64,000 bases of DNA from Amycolatopsis vancoresmycina (GCF_000716785.1 NZ_JNYY01000006.1:496001-560000), one strand, 5' to 3'; shown: positions 48,985-57,879, counted from the stretch's first letter. The notes: generated by a model not told the origin, from the letters alone. Made by a program: numbers and translations.

Positions 48985-50249
48985 CAGCGACCACTCCCCG
49001 CGTAGACGACGGCTTCTTCGTCGCCGCCGAGTTCGAACGCCTCGTGGATCGCGCGCACGGCCTCGTCGAGCTGCGCGTCCCGGATCAGCACCGAGATGCG
49101 GATCTCCGAGGTGTTGATGATTTCGATGTTGACGCCGGCCTGGGCCAGCGCTTCGCAGAACGTCGCCGTGACACCCGGGTGCGAGCGCATCCCGGCGCCG
49201 ACCAGCGACACCTTGCCGACGTGGTCGTCGTAGAGGACCGACTCGAAGCCGATCTCCGCCTTGACCTTCTCCAGCTCCTTGACGGCCTTGGCGCCGTTGG
49301 CCTTCGACAGCGTGAACGTGATGTCCGTGCGGCCGGAGACGGTGCTGGACACGTTCTGCAGCACCATGTCGATGTCGATCTCGGCGTCGGCGATCACCCG
49401 GAAGATCCGGGCCGCGGCACCGGTGTGGTCCGGTACCCCGGTCACCGTGATCTTGGCTTCGGAGCGGTCGTGCGCCACACCGGTGATCAGGGCTTGTTCC
49501 ACGGGGATCTCCTCGATAGAACCGGTCACCGTGGTGCCCGGCTTGTCACTGTAGGAAGAACGGACTCGGATCGGGACGCCGTAGCGGCGGGCGTACTCGA
49601 CCGAACGCAGGTGCAGGATCTTCGACCCGCTCGCGGCGAGCTCGAGCATTTCCTCGTACGTGACGGTGTCGAGCTTGCGCGCGTCCGGCACCACCCGCGG
49701 GTCGGCCGTGTACACACCGTCCACATCGGAGTAGATCTCGCAGACGTCGGCGTTCAGCGCGGCGGCGAGCGCGACGGCGGTGGTGTCCGAACCGCCGCGG
49801 CCCAGCGTGGTGATGTCCTTGGTGTCCTGCGCGACGCCCTGGAAGCCGGCGACGAGCGCGATGTACCCCTGGTCGAGGGCCTCGGTGACCCGGCTCGGGG
49901 TGACGTCGATGATCCGCGCGTTGCCGTGCACGGACGTCGTCACGACCCCCGCCTGCGAGCCGGTGAACGACCACGCCTCGGCGCCCAGCGCCGCGATGGC
50001 CATCGCGACCAGCGAGTTCGAGATCCGCTCACCCGCGGTGAGCAGCATGTCCATCTCCCGCTCCGGCGGCGCCGGGTTGACCTGCTGCGCCAGGTCGAGC
50101 AGCTCGTCGGTGGTGTCACCCATCGCCGAGCAGACGACGACGACGTCGTTGCCCGCCTTCTTCGTCGCGACGATCCGCTCCGCCACGCGCTTGATCCGGT
50201 CGGCACTTTCCAGCGACGATCCGCCGTACTTCTGGACCACGAGGGCCAC
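48984..50249 (-). CDS. lysC: Aspartate kinase
   Basis: 421 residues. KYGGSS at the start and GRGGSDTTA bind ATP and aspartate; two C-terminal ACT domains (from about residue 265) provide feedback control by lysine/threonine in this family. GTG 50249 gives the standard N-terminus (ALVVQKYGG). An in-frame ATG at 50312 lies near the likely transcription start and would add 21 unrelated residues. First step of the aspartate pathway; operon with asd. An internal start producing a separate beta subunit is known in actinobacteria and possible here. Confidence 0.95.
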   Translation of the reverse strand: MALVVQKYGGSSLESADRIKRVAERIVATKKAGNDVVVVCSAMGDTTDELLDLAQQVNPAPPEREMDMLLTAGERISNSLVAMAIAALGAEAWSFTGSQAGVVTTSVHGNARIIDVTPSRVTEALDQGYIALVAGFQGVAQDTKDITTLGRGGSDTTAVALAAALNADVCEIYSDVDGVYTADPRVVPDARKLDTVTYEEMLELAASGSKILHLRSVEYARRYGVPIRVRSSYSDKPGTTVTGSIEEIPVEQALITGVAHDRSEAKITVTGVPDHTGAAARIFRVIADAEIDIDMVLQNVSSTVSGRTDITFTLSKANGAKAVKELEKVKAEIGFESVLYDDHVGKVSLVGAGMRSHPGVTATFCEALAQAGVNIEIINTSEIRISVLIRDAQLDEAVRAIHEAFELGGDEEAVVYAGSGR

Positions 50250-50324
50250 GCCCGAACCTCCTCGCGGGCCGGGCGGCTCCCTGGTGGGCACCGGAGAGCC
50301 CCCGCGTCCCATGATTTGAACTGG

Positions 50325-50330
50325 AGCCTA
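50325..50330 (-). promoter_or_regulatory. -10 box (TAGGCT) of lysC-asd
   Basis: On the minus strand TAGGCT lies about 75 bases before GTG 50249, giving a transcript with a leader of roughly 70 nt. That leader contains an in-frame ATG (50312). Confidence 0.35.
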
Positions 50331-50464
50331 CCGGGGCCAGGGCGGCCCGCCACCCTCTTGACGTGGGGCGCACCCGCTCCGGGGGTGACTTCGTAGTAAA
50401 TCTTCCGCAACACCAACGAAATGCGCGGAGCCCTTCCGCCCGAGTGATGCACAGCACTCGTGGC

Positions 50465-50470
50465 TATCCT
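50465..50470 (+). promoter_or_regulatory. -10 box (TATCCT) of the nitroreductase
   Basis: TATCCT ends 7 bases before GTG 50478, a leaderless arrangement, and argues against the upstream GTG 50460. Confidence 0.5.
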
Positions 50471-50477
50471 CGTCGAC

Positions 50478-51074
50478 GTGCGGAAACCAGCAGTGACGAG
50501 CGTCCCGATCGCAACCCTGATGGCGGAACGGTGGAGCCCCCGAGCGTACGACGCAGCCGCGTCGGTCACCCCGGAGCAGGTGCGGGCGCTGCTGGAGGCG
50601 GCCCGCTGGGCGCCGTCGTTCGGCAACACCCAGCCGGCCCGCTACCTGGTGGGCGTCCGCGGCACCCCGGCGTTCGACGCGATCCTTTCGACGCTCAATT
50701 CGGGCAACCAGGCCTGGGCGCACCGGGCGAGCCTGCTGCTGATCGGCGTGATGGTGACGACGAACGAGAAGGGTGCGGTGCCGTACGCCGAGTACGGGCT
50801 CGGGCTGGCGTCGGAGAACCTGGTGCTGCAGGCGGTGGAGCTGGGGTTGATCGCCCACCAGATGGCGGGCTTCTCGCCGGACGCGGTGCGCGAGGCGTTC
50901 GCGCTGCCGTCCGACGCGGTGCCGAAGGTGGCGATCGCGGTGGGGTCGCCGGCGCCGGCGGAGGTGCTGGAGGAGGACTGGCGGATCGAGCGCGAGAAGG
51001 CGGAGCGGGTGCGACTGCCGCTGGCGGAGTTCGCGTTCACCGACGAGTGGGGCAAGCCCGCCTTGGGGAGGTAG
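50478..51074 (+). CDS. Nitroreductase-family protein
   Basis: 198 residues of the FMN-dependent nitroreductase fold. ERWSPRAYD near the N-terminus, AARWAPSFGNTQPARYLVG for FMN phosphate binding, and LGLASENLVLQAVELGLIAHQMAGF are standard landmarks. It probably reduces nitro or quinone compounds with NAD(P)H. GTG 50478 is chosen because of the TATCCT box. An in-frame GTG at 50460 would overlap that promoter. Confidence 0.88.
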   Translation: MRKPAVTSVPIATLMAERWSPRAYDAAASVTPEQVRALLEAARWAPSFGNTQPARYLVGVRGTPAFDAILSTLNSGNQAWAHRASLLLIGVMVTTNEKGAVPYAEYGLGLASENLVLQAVELGLIAHQMAGFSPDAVREAFALPSDAVPKVAIAVGSPAPAEVLEEDWRIEREKAERVRLPLAEFAFTDEWGKPALGR

Positions 51075-51172
51075 CGGCCGGGGTTTCAAAGGATCGACCC
51101 AATGCCTTGCATTCGAGACGGGGGACTGCAAGAACCCTTAGAACCCGAGGGGAGAGCTAACGCTTCTTGCGG

Positions 51173-51178
51173 TAACCT
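51173..51178 (+). promoter_or_regulatory. -10 box (TAACCT) of the fic gene
   Basis: TAACCT ends 6 bases before GTG 51185; leaderless. Confidence 0.5.
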
Positions 51179-51184
51179 TTAAAA

Positions 51185-52360
51185 GTGCAGGTCGAAGCGT
51201 TCAACCAGTCACCAGTCGGCCGCCTGGTGCCGATCAGCGGCACCGACGGCCGCACCAAGCAGCCCTACAACCACTTCTCTTTCGTACCCGCTCCGCTCCC
51301 GAGCGTAGTCGAACTCACCTCCGGCACGTACAAGATCATCAGCGAAGCCGACCGCGCGCTTGGCTCACTGGACGCCCTCACCGACCGGCTCCCCAACCCC
51401 GACCTGCTGGTGCGACCGTCGTTGACCCAGGAGGCCGTCAGCACCTCGGCGCTCGAAGGGACGTACGCGCCCTACGCCGACGTGCTGGAGGCCCAGTACG
51501 TCGGCGGCCACCAGCCGACGGCGGAAGTGCAGGAGGTGCGCAACTACGTTCAGGCAGCTTTCGCCGGTCTCGACCTCATCAAGAAGCTGCCGATCTGCCT
51601 GCAGGTGGTGTCCGGACTCCAGCAGATCCTGGTGAGCGGAACACGCGGCGACGCATACGACGCAGGCAGGCTCCGTGAAAGACTCGTCTGCATCGGAGAT
51701 CGCGGTAGGGGAATCGAACAGTCCAGGTTCGTCCCGCCACCCAACGGAGATCTGCTCCGCGAGGGCGTGAGCGACTGGGAAAAATGGATCAACGCCGATC
51801 AGGATATGCCGGTGCTCGTCAAAGTGGCCCTCGGCCACTACCAGTTCGAAACACTGCATCCGTTCAGCGACGGGAACGGCCGGATCGGCCGCCTGATCAT
51901 CACCTTGCAGCTCATCGAAGAGCACGTGCTCAAGCACCCGGTGCTCAACCTGTCTCCCTGGCTGGAGCCCCGCCGCGAAGACTACATCGACCACCTGCTC
52001 ACCGTGAGCAGAACGGGCGAATTCGACCCGTGGGTACGGTTTTTCGCCGAAGCGGTGAGAGCACGGGCGATGGCCGCTTCGGAAACGATCCGAAGCCTGA
52101 TGGCGTTCTCCCAAGAAGTCATCGAGACGATGAAGAGCATGGGCGCCCGTGGCACCGTTCACGAACTGGCCGTGAAGATCATCGGCTACCCGATGATGAC
52201 CATTCCCAAGGTGCAGGCGGACCTGGGCGTGTCATACCCGACCGCAGCAGGCGCGATCAAGAAGCTGGCGGACGCCGGGTTCCTCCGCGAGATCACCGGA
52301 GGAAGTTACGGACGCCGGTACATCTGCGATCGGGTGTACGACGAACTCGCCGTAAGCTGA
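51185..52360 (+). CDS. Fic-domain protein with C-terminal winged helix
   Basis: 391 residues. The Fic core H225-PFSDGNGRIGR has every catalytic residue for AMPylation (His, Asp/Glu, GNG, Arg). An upstream STSALEGT (residues 86-93) matches the (S/T)xxxE(G/N) inhibitory helix, so activity is expected to be autoinhibited in cis. A wHTH follows near residues 320-385 (VQADLGVSYPTAAGAIKKLADAGFL), suggesting DNA binding or autoregulation. The target is unknown. No separate antitoxin gene is present, in keeping with the built-in motif. Confidence 0.9.
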   Translation: MQVEAFNQSPVGRLVPISGTDGRTKQPYNHFSFVPAPLPSVVELTSGTYKIISEADRALGSLDALTDRLPNPDLLVRPSLTQEAVSTSALEGTYAPYADVLEAQYVGGHQPTAEVQEVRNYVQAAFAGLDLIKKLPICLQVVSGLQQILVSGTRGDAYDAGRLRERLVCIGDRGRGIEQSRFVPPPNGDLLREGVSDWEKWINADQDMPVLVKVALGHYQFETLHPFSDGNGRIGRLIITLQLIEEHVLKHPVLNLSPWLEPRREDYIDHLLTVSRTGEFDPWVRFFAEAVRARAMAASETIRSLMAFSQEVIETMKSMGARGTVHELAVKIIGYPMMTIPKVQADLGVSYPTAAGAIKKLADAGFLREITGGSYGRRYICDRVYDELAVS

Positions 52361-52367
52361 GTCGGCG

Positions 52368-52736
52368 CTATGACGTCCCGCCCACGCGGCGGATGACCTT
52401 CGCCAGGATCCCCGACACCACAAGCCAGAAGATCGCCGCGATGCCGTAGTTCACCAGGACGCGCAGCTTCCCGTCACTCGGCGTGAACAGGTCGCTGAAG
52501 CCCAGCGCCAGGCTGTCCGCCCAGGACTTCACGAACGAGACGATGCCGTTGTCCGGGTTGGCCGAGCCGACCGTGAAGATCACGTGGATCACCAGGAACG
52601 CGGCGAAGACCAGACCCACCCAGCGGACGATCGACGCCACCAGCGAGGCCACGCGGCCCCCGGTCTGGCGCCAGTCGACGGCCGCGCGCCGGGAGACGCG
52701 CGTCTCCTCCGACGACGACTCTGCGTGCTCACCCAT
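52368..52736 (-). CDS. Small membrane protein, conserved in actinobacteria
   Basis: 122 residues: acidic/Ser-rich start (GEHAESSSEETRVS), two TM helices (VRWVGLVFAAFLVIHVIF; VNYGIAAIFWLVVSGILAKVI) and a loop SANPDNGIVSFVKSWADSLALGFSDLFTP. Function unknown. ATG 52736. It is divergent from leuA and convergent with fic, 7 bases from its stop. Confidence 0.78.
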   Translation of the reverse strand: MGEHAESSSEETRVSRRAAVDWRQTGGRVASLVASIVRWVGLVFAAFLVIHVIFTVGSANPDNGIVSFVKSWADSLALGFSDLFTPSDGKLRVLVNYGIAAIFWLVVSGILAKVIRRVGGTS

Positions 52737-52838
52737 GCCCGCAGTTTCGCACGGCAACCAGCCGAATGCTACCCACAAGTAACCATCCGGGTAACGAATC
52801 CATCGCGGCCCGGCTTCCCTCCGCGCGCGTTCCCTGGT

Positions 52839-52844
52839 TATGGT
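52839..52844 (+). promoter_or_regulatory. -10 box (TATGGT) of the leuA leader
   Basis: TATGGT ends 6 bases before the leader-peptide GTG 52851, so the leuA transcript probably begins at or next to the leader start codon. Confidence 0.55.
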
Positions 52845-52850
52845 GGGCCC

Positions 52851-52892
52851 GTGGCGCGTGCTCTCCTGCTTCGCTGCCGCGACGGGGCCTGA
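52851..52892 (+). CDS. leuL: Leucine-rich leader peptide of leuA
   Basis: 13-codon frame starting GTG and ending TGA 52890-52892: M-A-R-A-L-L-L-R-C-R-D-G-A with three consecutive leucine codons (CTC CTG CTT). It lies between a -10 box and leuA, and its last codons form one arm of the hairpin 52877-52914. This is the organisation of a transcription or translation attenuator that senses leucyl-tRNA: stalling at the Leu codons would free or block the hairpin. Too short for standard gene calling. Confidence 0.72.
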   Translation: MARALLLRCRDGA

Positions 52893-52914
52893 CCGGACCG
52901 GCTCCCCGTCGCGG
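52877..52914 (+). promoter_or_regulatory. Attenuator-like hairpin upstream of leuA
   Basis: Perfect 11-bp stem CCGCGACGGGG (52877-52887) with CCCCGTCGCGG (52904-52914), overlapping the end of the leader peptide. A GACCGG in its loop (52891-52896) can pair instead with CCGGTC at 52927-52932, giving two mutually exclusive structures. No U-tract follows, so control could also act through Rho or translation. Confidence 0.6.
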
Positions 52915-52964
52915 GGCTTCGTGGTGCCGGTCGCACCCGTCTAGCTGGAGACACCCCAAATCCC

Positions 52965-54725
52965 ATGAGCAAGATCCGCAAGCCCTCCCGTCCCGCGCCC
53001 GCCGGCCAGCCCGCCTGGAACACCCAGCGCGGCACGTCCATGCCGGTGCACCGCTACCGCCCCTGGTACGACCTGGTCGAGAACATCGACCTGCCCGACC
53101 GCACCTGGCCCGAGAAGCGCATCGAGCGCGCGCCGCTGTGGTGCGCCGTCGACCTGCGTGACGGCAACCAGGCCCTGATCGACCCGATGTCGCCCGCGCG
53201 CAAGCGCAAGTTCTTCGACCTGCTGGTCCGCATGGGCTACAAGGAGATCGAGGTCGGCTTCCCGGCCGCGTCGCAGACCGACTTCGACTTCGTCCGCGAG
53301 ATCATCGACGAAGGCGCCATCCCCGACGACGTCAGCATCCAGGTGCTGACGCAGTGCCGCCCGGAGCTGATCGAGCGGACCTTCGAGGCCCTGGACGGCG
53401 CGCCGCGCGCGATCGTCCACATCTACAACTCGACGTCGATCCTGCAGCGCCGCGTCGTCTTCCGCGAGGAGCGCGAAGGCATCAAGAAGATCGCGACGCA
53501 GGGCGCCGAAATGGTCGTCGACCTGGCGGCGAAGCACCCCGACACCGACTTCCGGTTCCAGTACTCGCCGGAGTCCTACACCGGCACCGAGCTGTCCTAC
53601 GCGCTCGAGGTCTGCAACGCCGTCACCGAAATCTGGCAGCCAACGCCGGAGAAGCCGGTCATCCTGAACCTGCCGGCGACCGTCGAGATGGCGACGCCGA
53701 ACGTCTACGCCGACTCGATCGAGTGGATGAGCCGGAACCTGGCCCGCCGCGACTCGGTGATCCTGTCGCTGCACCCGCACAACGACCGCGGCACCGGCAT
53801 CGCCGCCGCCGAGCTGGGCTTCCAGGCCGGCGCCGACCGGATCGAAGGCTGCCTGTTCGGCAACGGCGAGCGCACCGGCAACGTCGACCTGGTCGCGCTG
53901 GGCATGAACCTCTACAGCCAGGGCATCGACCCGCAGATCGACTTCTCCGACATGGACGAGATCAAGCGGACCGTCGAGTACTGCAACCAGCTGCCGGTAC
54001 CCGAGCGCTCGCCGTGGGGCGGCGACCTGGTGTTCACCGCGTTCTCCGGCAGCCACCAGGACGCGATCAACAAGGGCCTCGACGCGCTGAAGGACGCCGC
54101 CGACAAGGCCGGCGTCCCCGTCGACGAGCACCCGTGGGAGGTCCCGTACCTGCCGATCGACCCGAAGGACGTCGGCCGCACGTACGAGGCCGTGATCCGG
54201 GTCAACTCGCAGTCCGGCAAGGGCGGCGTCGCCTACATCATGAAGGCCGAGCACCAGCTCGACCTGCCGCGGCGGCTGCAGATCGAGTTCTCGAAGGTCA
54301 TCCAGCGCTACACCGACTCCGAGGGCGGCGAGGTCGACCCGACCACGATGTACAACGCCTTCGCGGCCGAGTACCTGGAGCTGAAGACGCCGCTGGAGCT
54401 GGTCCGCCAGCACGTCCGCGACAACGGCGACGGCGAGTACGACATCACCGCGACGGTCCGCGTGGAGGGTGACGAGCACGAGGTCACCGGCCGCGGCAAC
54501 GGCCCGATCGCGGCGTTCTTCGACGCGCTGTCGACGGTGGGCTTCGACCTGCGCCTGCTGGACTACAGCGAGCACACGCTCTCCCCGGGCGACGACTCGC
54601 GCGCGGCGTCCTACATCGAGTGCGCGATCTCGGACCGGGTGTTCTGGGGCATCGGCATCGACCCGTCGATCGTCACGGCGTCGCTGCGCGCGGTCGTCTC
54701 GGCGGTGAACCGCGCCAACCGGTGA
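52965..54725 (+). CDS. leuA: 2-isopropylmalate synthase
   Basis: 586 residues, the long actinobacterial LeuA. It condenses 2-oxoisovalerate with acetyl-CoA, the first step of leucine synthesis. The HMGL-like TIM barrel has VDLRDGNQAL (metal and substrate), HPHNDRGTG (His metal ligands) and GCLFGNGERTGNVDLV. The C-terminal ~120 residues are the LeuA dimer/regulatory domain (leucine feedback). ATG 52965. Its stop overlaps the next gene's GTG (GTGA). Confidence 0.97.
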   Translation: MSKIRKPSRPAPAGQPAWNTQRGTSMPVHRYRPWYDLVENIDLPDRTWPEKRIERAPLWCAVDLRDGNQALIDPMSPARKRKFFDLLVRMGYKEIEVGFPAASQTDFDFVREIIDEGAIPDDVSIQVLTQCRPELIERTFEALDGAPRAIVHIYNSTSILQRRVVFREEREGIKKIATQGAEMVVDLAAKHPDTDFRFQYSPESYTGTELSYALEVCNAVTEIWQPTPEKPVILNLPATVEMATPNVYADSIEWMSRNLARRDSVILSLHPHNDRGTGIAAAELGFQAGADRIEGCLFGNGERTGNVDLVALGMNLYSQGIDPQIDFSDMDEIKRTVEYCNQLPVPERSPWGGDLVFTAFSGSHQDAINKGLDALKDAADKAGVPVDEHPWEVPYLPIDPKDVGRTYEAVIRVNSQSGKGGVAYIMKAEHQLDLPRRLQIEFSKVIQRYTDSEGGEVDPTTMYNAFAAEYLELKTPLELVRQHVRDNGDGEYDITATVRVEGDEHEVTGRGNGPIAAFFDALSTVGFDLRLLDYSEHTLSPGDDSRAASYIECAISDRVFWGIGIDPSIVTASLRAVVSAVNRANR

Positions 54726-55699
54726 AAGCGGAGCGGTTGGTCGCGCTGTTGTTCGCGCTGCAACGGCGCCGCAGCGCGACCGCCGCTGAGCTCGCGACCG
54801 AGCTCGGCGTCTCCGAACGCACGATGCACCGCGACCTGGCGGCGCTGCGCGACGCGGGCGTTCCCCTGTGGACGGAGCAGGGCCGCCACGGCGGCTTCCG
54901 CCTGGTCGACGGCTGGCGCGCCGGGCTCGACGGCCTCACCGCGCGGGAGGCCGTCGCGCTGTTCGCGCTCGGGGTGCCGTCCGCGCTCGCCGGGCTCGGC
55001 CTCGACACCGCGGGCAGCGCGGCGCGGGCGAAGGTGTCCGCCGGGATGCCCGCCGAGCTGCGGGAACACGCCGCTCTGGTGGCCGGGCGGTTCCACCTGG
55101 ACGCCCCGGGCTGGTTCGGCTCGCCCGACGAACCGCCGTCGCTGGCGGCGGTGGCGCAGGCGGTGTGGTCGCAGCGGCGGGTCTCGGTGACGTACCGGCG
55201 CCGGGACAAGGTGGCGTCGCGGGAGCTGGAGCCGCTGGGGCTCGTGCTGAAAGCGGGCGTCTGGTACCTGGTGGCCCGGGTGGTGCCGGACGACGCGCTG
55301 CGGACCTACCGCGTCTCGCGGATCCTCTCGGTGGCCCAGCTCGACACCGCGTTCGAGCGGCCGTCGTCGTTCGGCCTCGCCGAGTGGTGGCACTCGTCGT
55401 CCGCGGCGTTCGAGCAGGTGGCGCGGCCGGTGCGGGTGCGCGCAAGGCTGCACCGGATCGCCGTGCGGGAGCTGCGGCGGGTGTTCGGCGGGGAGCACCT
55501 CGCGGACACCGTCGTGTCGCTCGGGCCGCCGGATGCCGACGGCTGGGCCGAGGCCGAACTCGCCCTGGAAGGCGACGAGATCGGCCTCGGCCAGCTGGTC
55601 GCGCTGAGCCCGGGGGTGGAGGTGCTGGAGCCGGCCGGGCTGCGGGCGGAACTGGCCGCGATCGGCGCGGAACTCGCCGCCCGCAACGCTCAGCGGTAG
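54722..55699 (+). CDS. WYL-domain transcriptional regulator
   Basis: 325 residues. An HTH_11-type winged helix at the N-terminus (ALLFALQRRRSATAAELATELGVSERTMHRDLAALRDAG) is followed by a WYL ligand domain around residues 150-230 (ELEPLGLVLKAGVWYLVARV). GTG 54722 overlaps the leuA stop by four bases, so it is translated from the leuA transcript, although function need not be related. WYL proteins bind small ligands or nucleic acids. The 3' end overlaps the convergent SDR gene by 10 bases. Confidence 0.88.
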   Translation: MKAERLVALLFALQRRRSATAAELATELGVSERTMHRDLAALRDAGVPLWTEQGRHGGFRLVDGWRAGLDGLTAREAVALFALGVPSALAGLGLDTAGSAARAKVSAGMPAELREHAALVAGRFHLDAPGWFGSPDEPPSLAAVAQAVWSQRRVSVTYRRRDKVASRELEPLGLVLKAGVWYLVARVVPDDALRTYRVSRILSVAQLDTAFERPSSFGLAEWWHSSSAAFEQVARPVRVRARLHRIAVRELRRVFGGEHLADTVVSLGPPDADGWAEAELALEGDEIGLGQLVALSPGVEVLEPAGLRAELAAIGAELAARNAQR

Positions 55700-56592
55700 C
55701 CGGTGGTGTCCGCCGGCTTGCCCGCGTCCGCCACCTCCGTGATGTACCGCCAGGCGTCCGGCCTGCTCCCGTCGACGTCGTCCACGCCGTACTCCTTCGC
55801 CAGCTGCCCGCTGCTCACGGTCCGGCCGGACCACCGGTGCCGGTCGGGGTCGGCGGCCAGCGCGGCCACCGTCCGGCCGCAGAACGTCGGCGTCTCCGAG
55901 ATTTCGAAGTGCGGCACGCGCTCGCAGGCGTCGCGCCAGTTCTCCTCGGTCACGCCGTAGATCTCCAGCATCATCTCCGACCGCAGGTAGCCCGGGGTGA
56001 ACGCCACGGCCGTGCACGAATGCGCGGCCAGCTCCGCCGCCTCGCCGATCGCCAGCAGGTGCGCCGACGCCTTCGCCAGGTAGAAGGGCAGCGACGTGCC
56101 TTCGCGGTACTTCGCGTTGTACTCGGCTGTGCCGTCGGTCAGCTCGACGACCAGGCCACCCGGGCGGTCGATCAGCAGCGGGAGCAGGAAGTGGCTGGTG
56201 ATCAGGTGCGCGTCGATGCCGAGGCGGATCATCCGCAGGCCCGCGTCCAGGTCGTGCTCCCACACCGGCTTGCCCCAGCCCAGGTGCTTGTCACCGCCCC
56301 AGAGGCCGTCGACCAGGATGTCGAGCGGGCCGACCTGCTTGGCCAGCGCCTCGACCTCGGCCGGCACCAGGTGGTCGACGCGGATCGCCGCCGCCCGGCC
56401 GCCCGCCCGCTCGACCAGCTCGGCCGTCTCCTCGATCGTCTCCGGACGGTCCACTTCGGACCGTCCGGCGCGGGTCGTCCGGCCGGTCACGTACACGAAG
56501 GCACCCGCCCGGCCCAGCTCGACGGCGATCGCCCGGCTCGCGCCTCGGGTGCCGCCCGCCACCAGTGCGGTTTTTCCGGAAAGTGTGTTCAT
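55690..56592 (-). CDS. Short-chain dehydrogenase/reductase
   Basis: 300 residues. The NAD(P)-binding GGTRGASRAIA replaces the usual TGxxxGIG (the segment reads G-G-T-R-G-A-S-R). TGRTT after strand 2 suggests NADP preference. The catalytic tyrosine is in FYLAKAS. A longer than usual substrate region (DGLWGGDKHLGWGKPVWEHD) resembles DHRS1-like SDRs. ATG 56592 starts MNTLSGKTALVAGG. Substrate unknown. Confidence 0.87.
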   Translation of the reverse strand: MNTLSGKTALVAGGTRGASRAIAVELGRAGAFVYVTGRTTRAGRSEVDRPETIEETAELVERAGGRAAAIRVDHLVPAEVEALAKQVGPLDILVDGLWGGDKHLGWGKPVWEHDLDAGLRMIRLGIDAHLITSHFLLPLLIDRPGGLVVELTDGTAEYNAKYREGTSLPFYLAKASAHLLAIGEAAELAAHSCTAVAFTPGYLRSEMMLEIYGVTEENWRDACERVPHFEISETPTFCGRTVAALAADPDRHRWSGRTVSSGQLAKEYGVDDVDGSRPDAWRYITEVADAGKPADTTGYR

Positions 56593-56721
56593 GTGCCCAG
56601 CCTCACGGCGAACCATGACAACTCCTGGCATGGTTTCGCGAATCTGTGGACCAGCTGTCGGGTTGCTGTGAGTCCCCGGTGTTCGGGAGTGCTTCGCCGC
56701 GAGCGGGCGGTTAATGGAGGT

Positions 56722-57273
56722 GTGGACGGATCGACGGCGGGACTGCTGGTGCTGTTCGTCGTCTCGCTCGTGCCGCTGCTGCCCACCGAGGTGACCATCC
56801 TCGGCATGGGCATCGAAGCGGCGCAGGGCGGGACGTCGCTGGCGCTGGTGATCGCCGTGGCGAGTGCCGGGTGCCTGGCGTCCGACCAGGCGCTCTACGC
56901 CCTCGGCCGGTTCGGCGGCCGGGCGGCGCTGGACCGGCTGGGCCGGCGGAAGAAGATCGCCGCCGGCCTCGGCTGGCTCGACGGGCGGCTGCAGCGCCAC
57001 CCCCGGCCGGTGCTGGTGGTCGCCCGCTGGCTGCCGTCGGGCGGGACGATCGGCGCCCTCCTCGCCGGATCGCTCCGGTGGCCGATGGCAGAGTTCGTCA
57101 CCGCATCGGCCGTCGGCGTCACACTCTGGACGTCGTACGTGGCCTTCCTCGGCTACGCCGGCGGCCGGATCGTCACCGAACCCGGGATCAGCCTGCTGCT
57201 CTCCCTGGCCGTGGCCCTGGTCCTGGGTTCGGTGCTCACCTACAGCGTGAAACGGTCCGCTAGAGCGCTTTGA
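56722..57273 (+). CDS. DedA-family membrane protein
   Basis: 183 residues with four or five TM helices. LLPTEVTILGMG and RWLPSGGTIGALLAGSLRWPMAEFV (the conserved R...P..G..AG..M segment) identify the DedA/VTT family, implicated in lipid flipping. GTG 56722 (VDGSTAGLL) is the likely start; a GGAGG-like AATGGAGG is immediately upstream. It overlaps the convergent peroxiredoxin gene by 14 bases. A second DedA gene is at 60440-61081. Confidence 0.83.
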   Translation: MDGSTAGLLVLFVVSLVPLLPTEVTILGMGIEAAQGGTSLALVIAVASAGCLASDQALYALGRFGGRAALDRLGRRKKIAAGLGWLDGRLQRHPRPVLVVARWLPSGGTIGALLAGSLRWPMAEFVTASAVGVTLWTSYVAFLGYAGGRIVTEPGISLLLSLAVALVLGSVLTYSVKRSARAL

Positions 57274-57862
57274 GGATGTCCGCCGGCTCGGTGCGCGTGA
57301 CGAAGTCCGGGTGGACGTCGATGTACCGGATCACTCGGTCCTGGCCGACCACCACCACGGCCGGGTGGACCAGCTCCCAGCTGCCGTTGACCTCCTCGAG
57401 GTCCGTACCCAGCGTCTTCATCGCCTCGCGCACGACGTCGGAAACCGGATAGCTCAACCCGAGGCTCCGCCCCACGGTGCTGCCGACGTCCGAAAGCACC
57501 GGGAACGCCAGGTCCGGCGCCGGGCCGTCCGGCTTCTGCGGGCTGATCGCCGCCAGGGTCGCGCCACGCTTCGCCAGCTCGGGCAGCAGTTCCTGCTGGT
57601 AGGTGCGCAGCGTCAGGTTGCAGTACGGGCACCACTGGCCGCGGTAGAACACGAGCACCGACGGCCCCTCGGCCACGAGCTCGGCCAAGGCGGTCGGCGT
57701 GCCGTCGGCGCCCGGCAGCGTGAAGTCCTCGATCTTGTCGCCCACCTCGGCGAAGCCCGCCGCGGCGCGGCGCCGGTCCGCTTCGAGGACGGCGAAGATC
57801 TCCGGCGGCAAACCCGCCCGGGCCTGCGCGTTGACGTCGGACAGGGCGTTGTTGAGCGTCAT
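57260..57862 (-). CDS. Peroxiredoxin-like (AhpC/TSA) protein
   Basis: 200 residues with a thioredoxin fold and an FYRGQWCPYCNLTLR active site (Cys78, Cys81). The C-P-Y-C spacing is that of the peroxiredoxin-like/redoxin group. It probably reduces peroxides or thiols. ATG 57862 is the start (MTLNNAL). It is divergent from a TetR gene across two matching palindromes, so repression by that TetR is likely. Confidence 0.86.
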   Translation of the reverse strand: MTLNNALSDVNAQARAGLPPEIFAVLEADRRRAAAGFAEVGDKIEDFTLPGADGTPTALAELVAEGPSVLVFYRGQWCPYCNLTLRTYQQELLPELAKRGATLAAISPQKPDGPAPDLAFPVLSDVGSTVGRSLGLSYPVSDVVREAMKTLGTDLEEVNGSWELVHPAVVVVGQDRVIRYIDVHPDFVTRTEPADILKAL

Positions 57863-57879
57863 GGATCCCCCTAGCAAGT

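Noticed and set aside
50250..50312. Longer N-terminus of aspartate kinase from ATG 50312
   Set aside because: Adds 21 Gly/Pro/Arg-rich residues not found in LysC; the canonical start ALVVQKYGG follows GTG 50249. It could still be a short upstream frame.
51101..51181. 26-codon frame before the fic gene
   Set aside because: No leader-type codon run or hairpin, and it ends inside the fic promoter region; likely chance.
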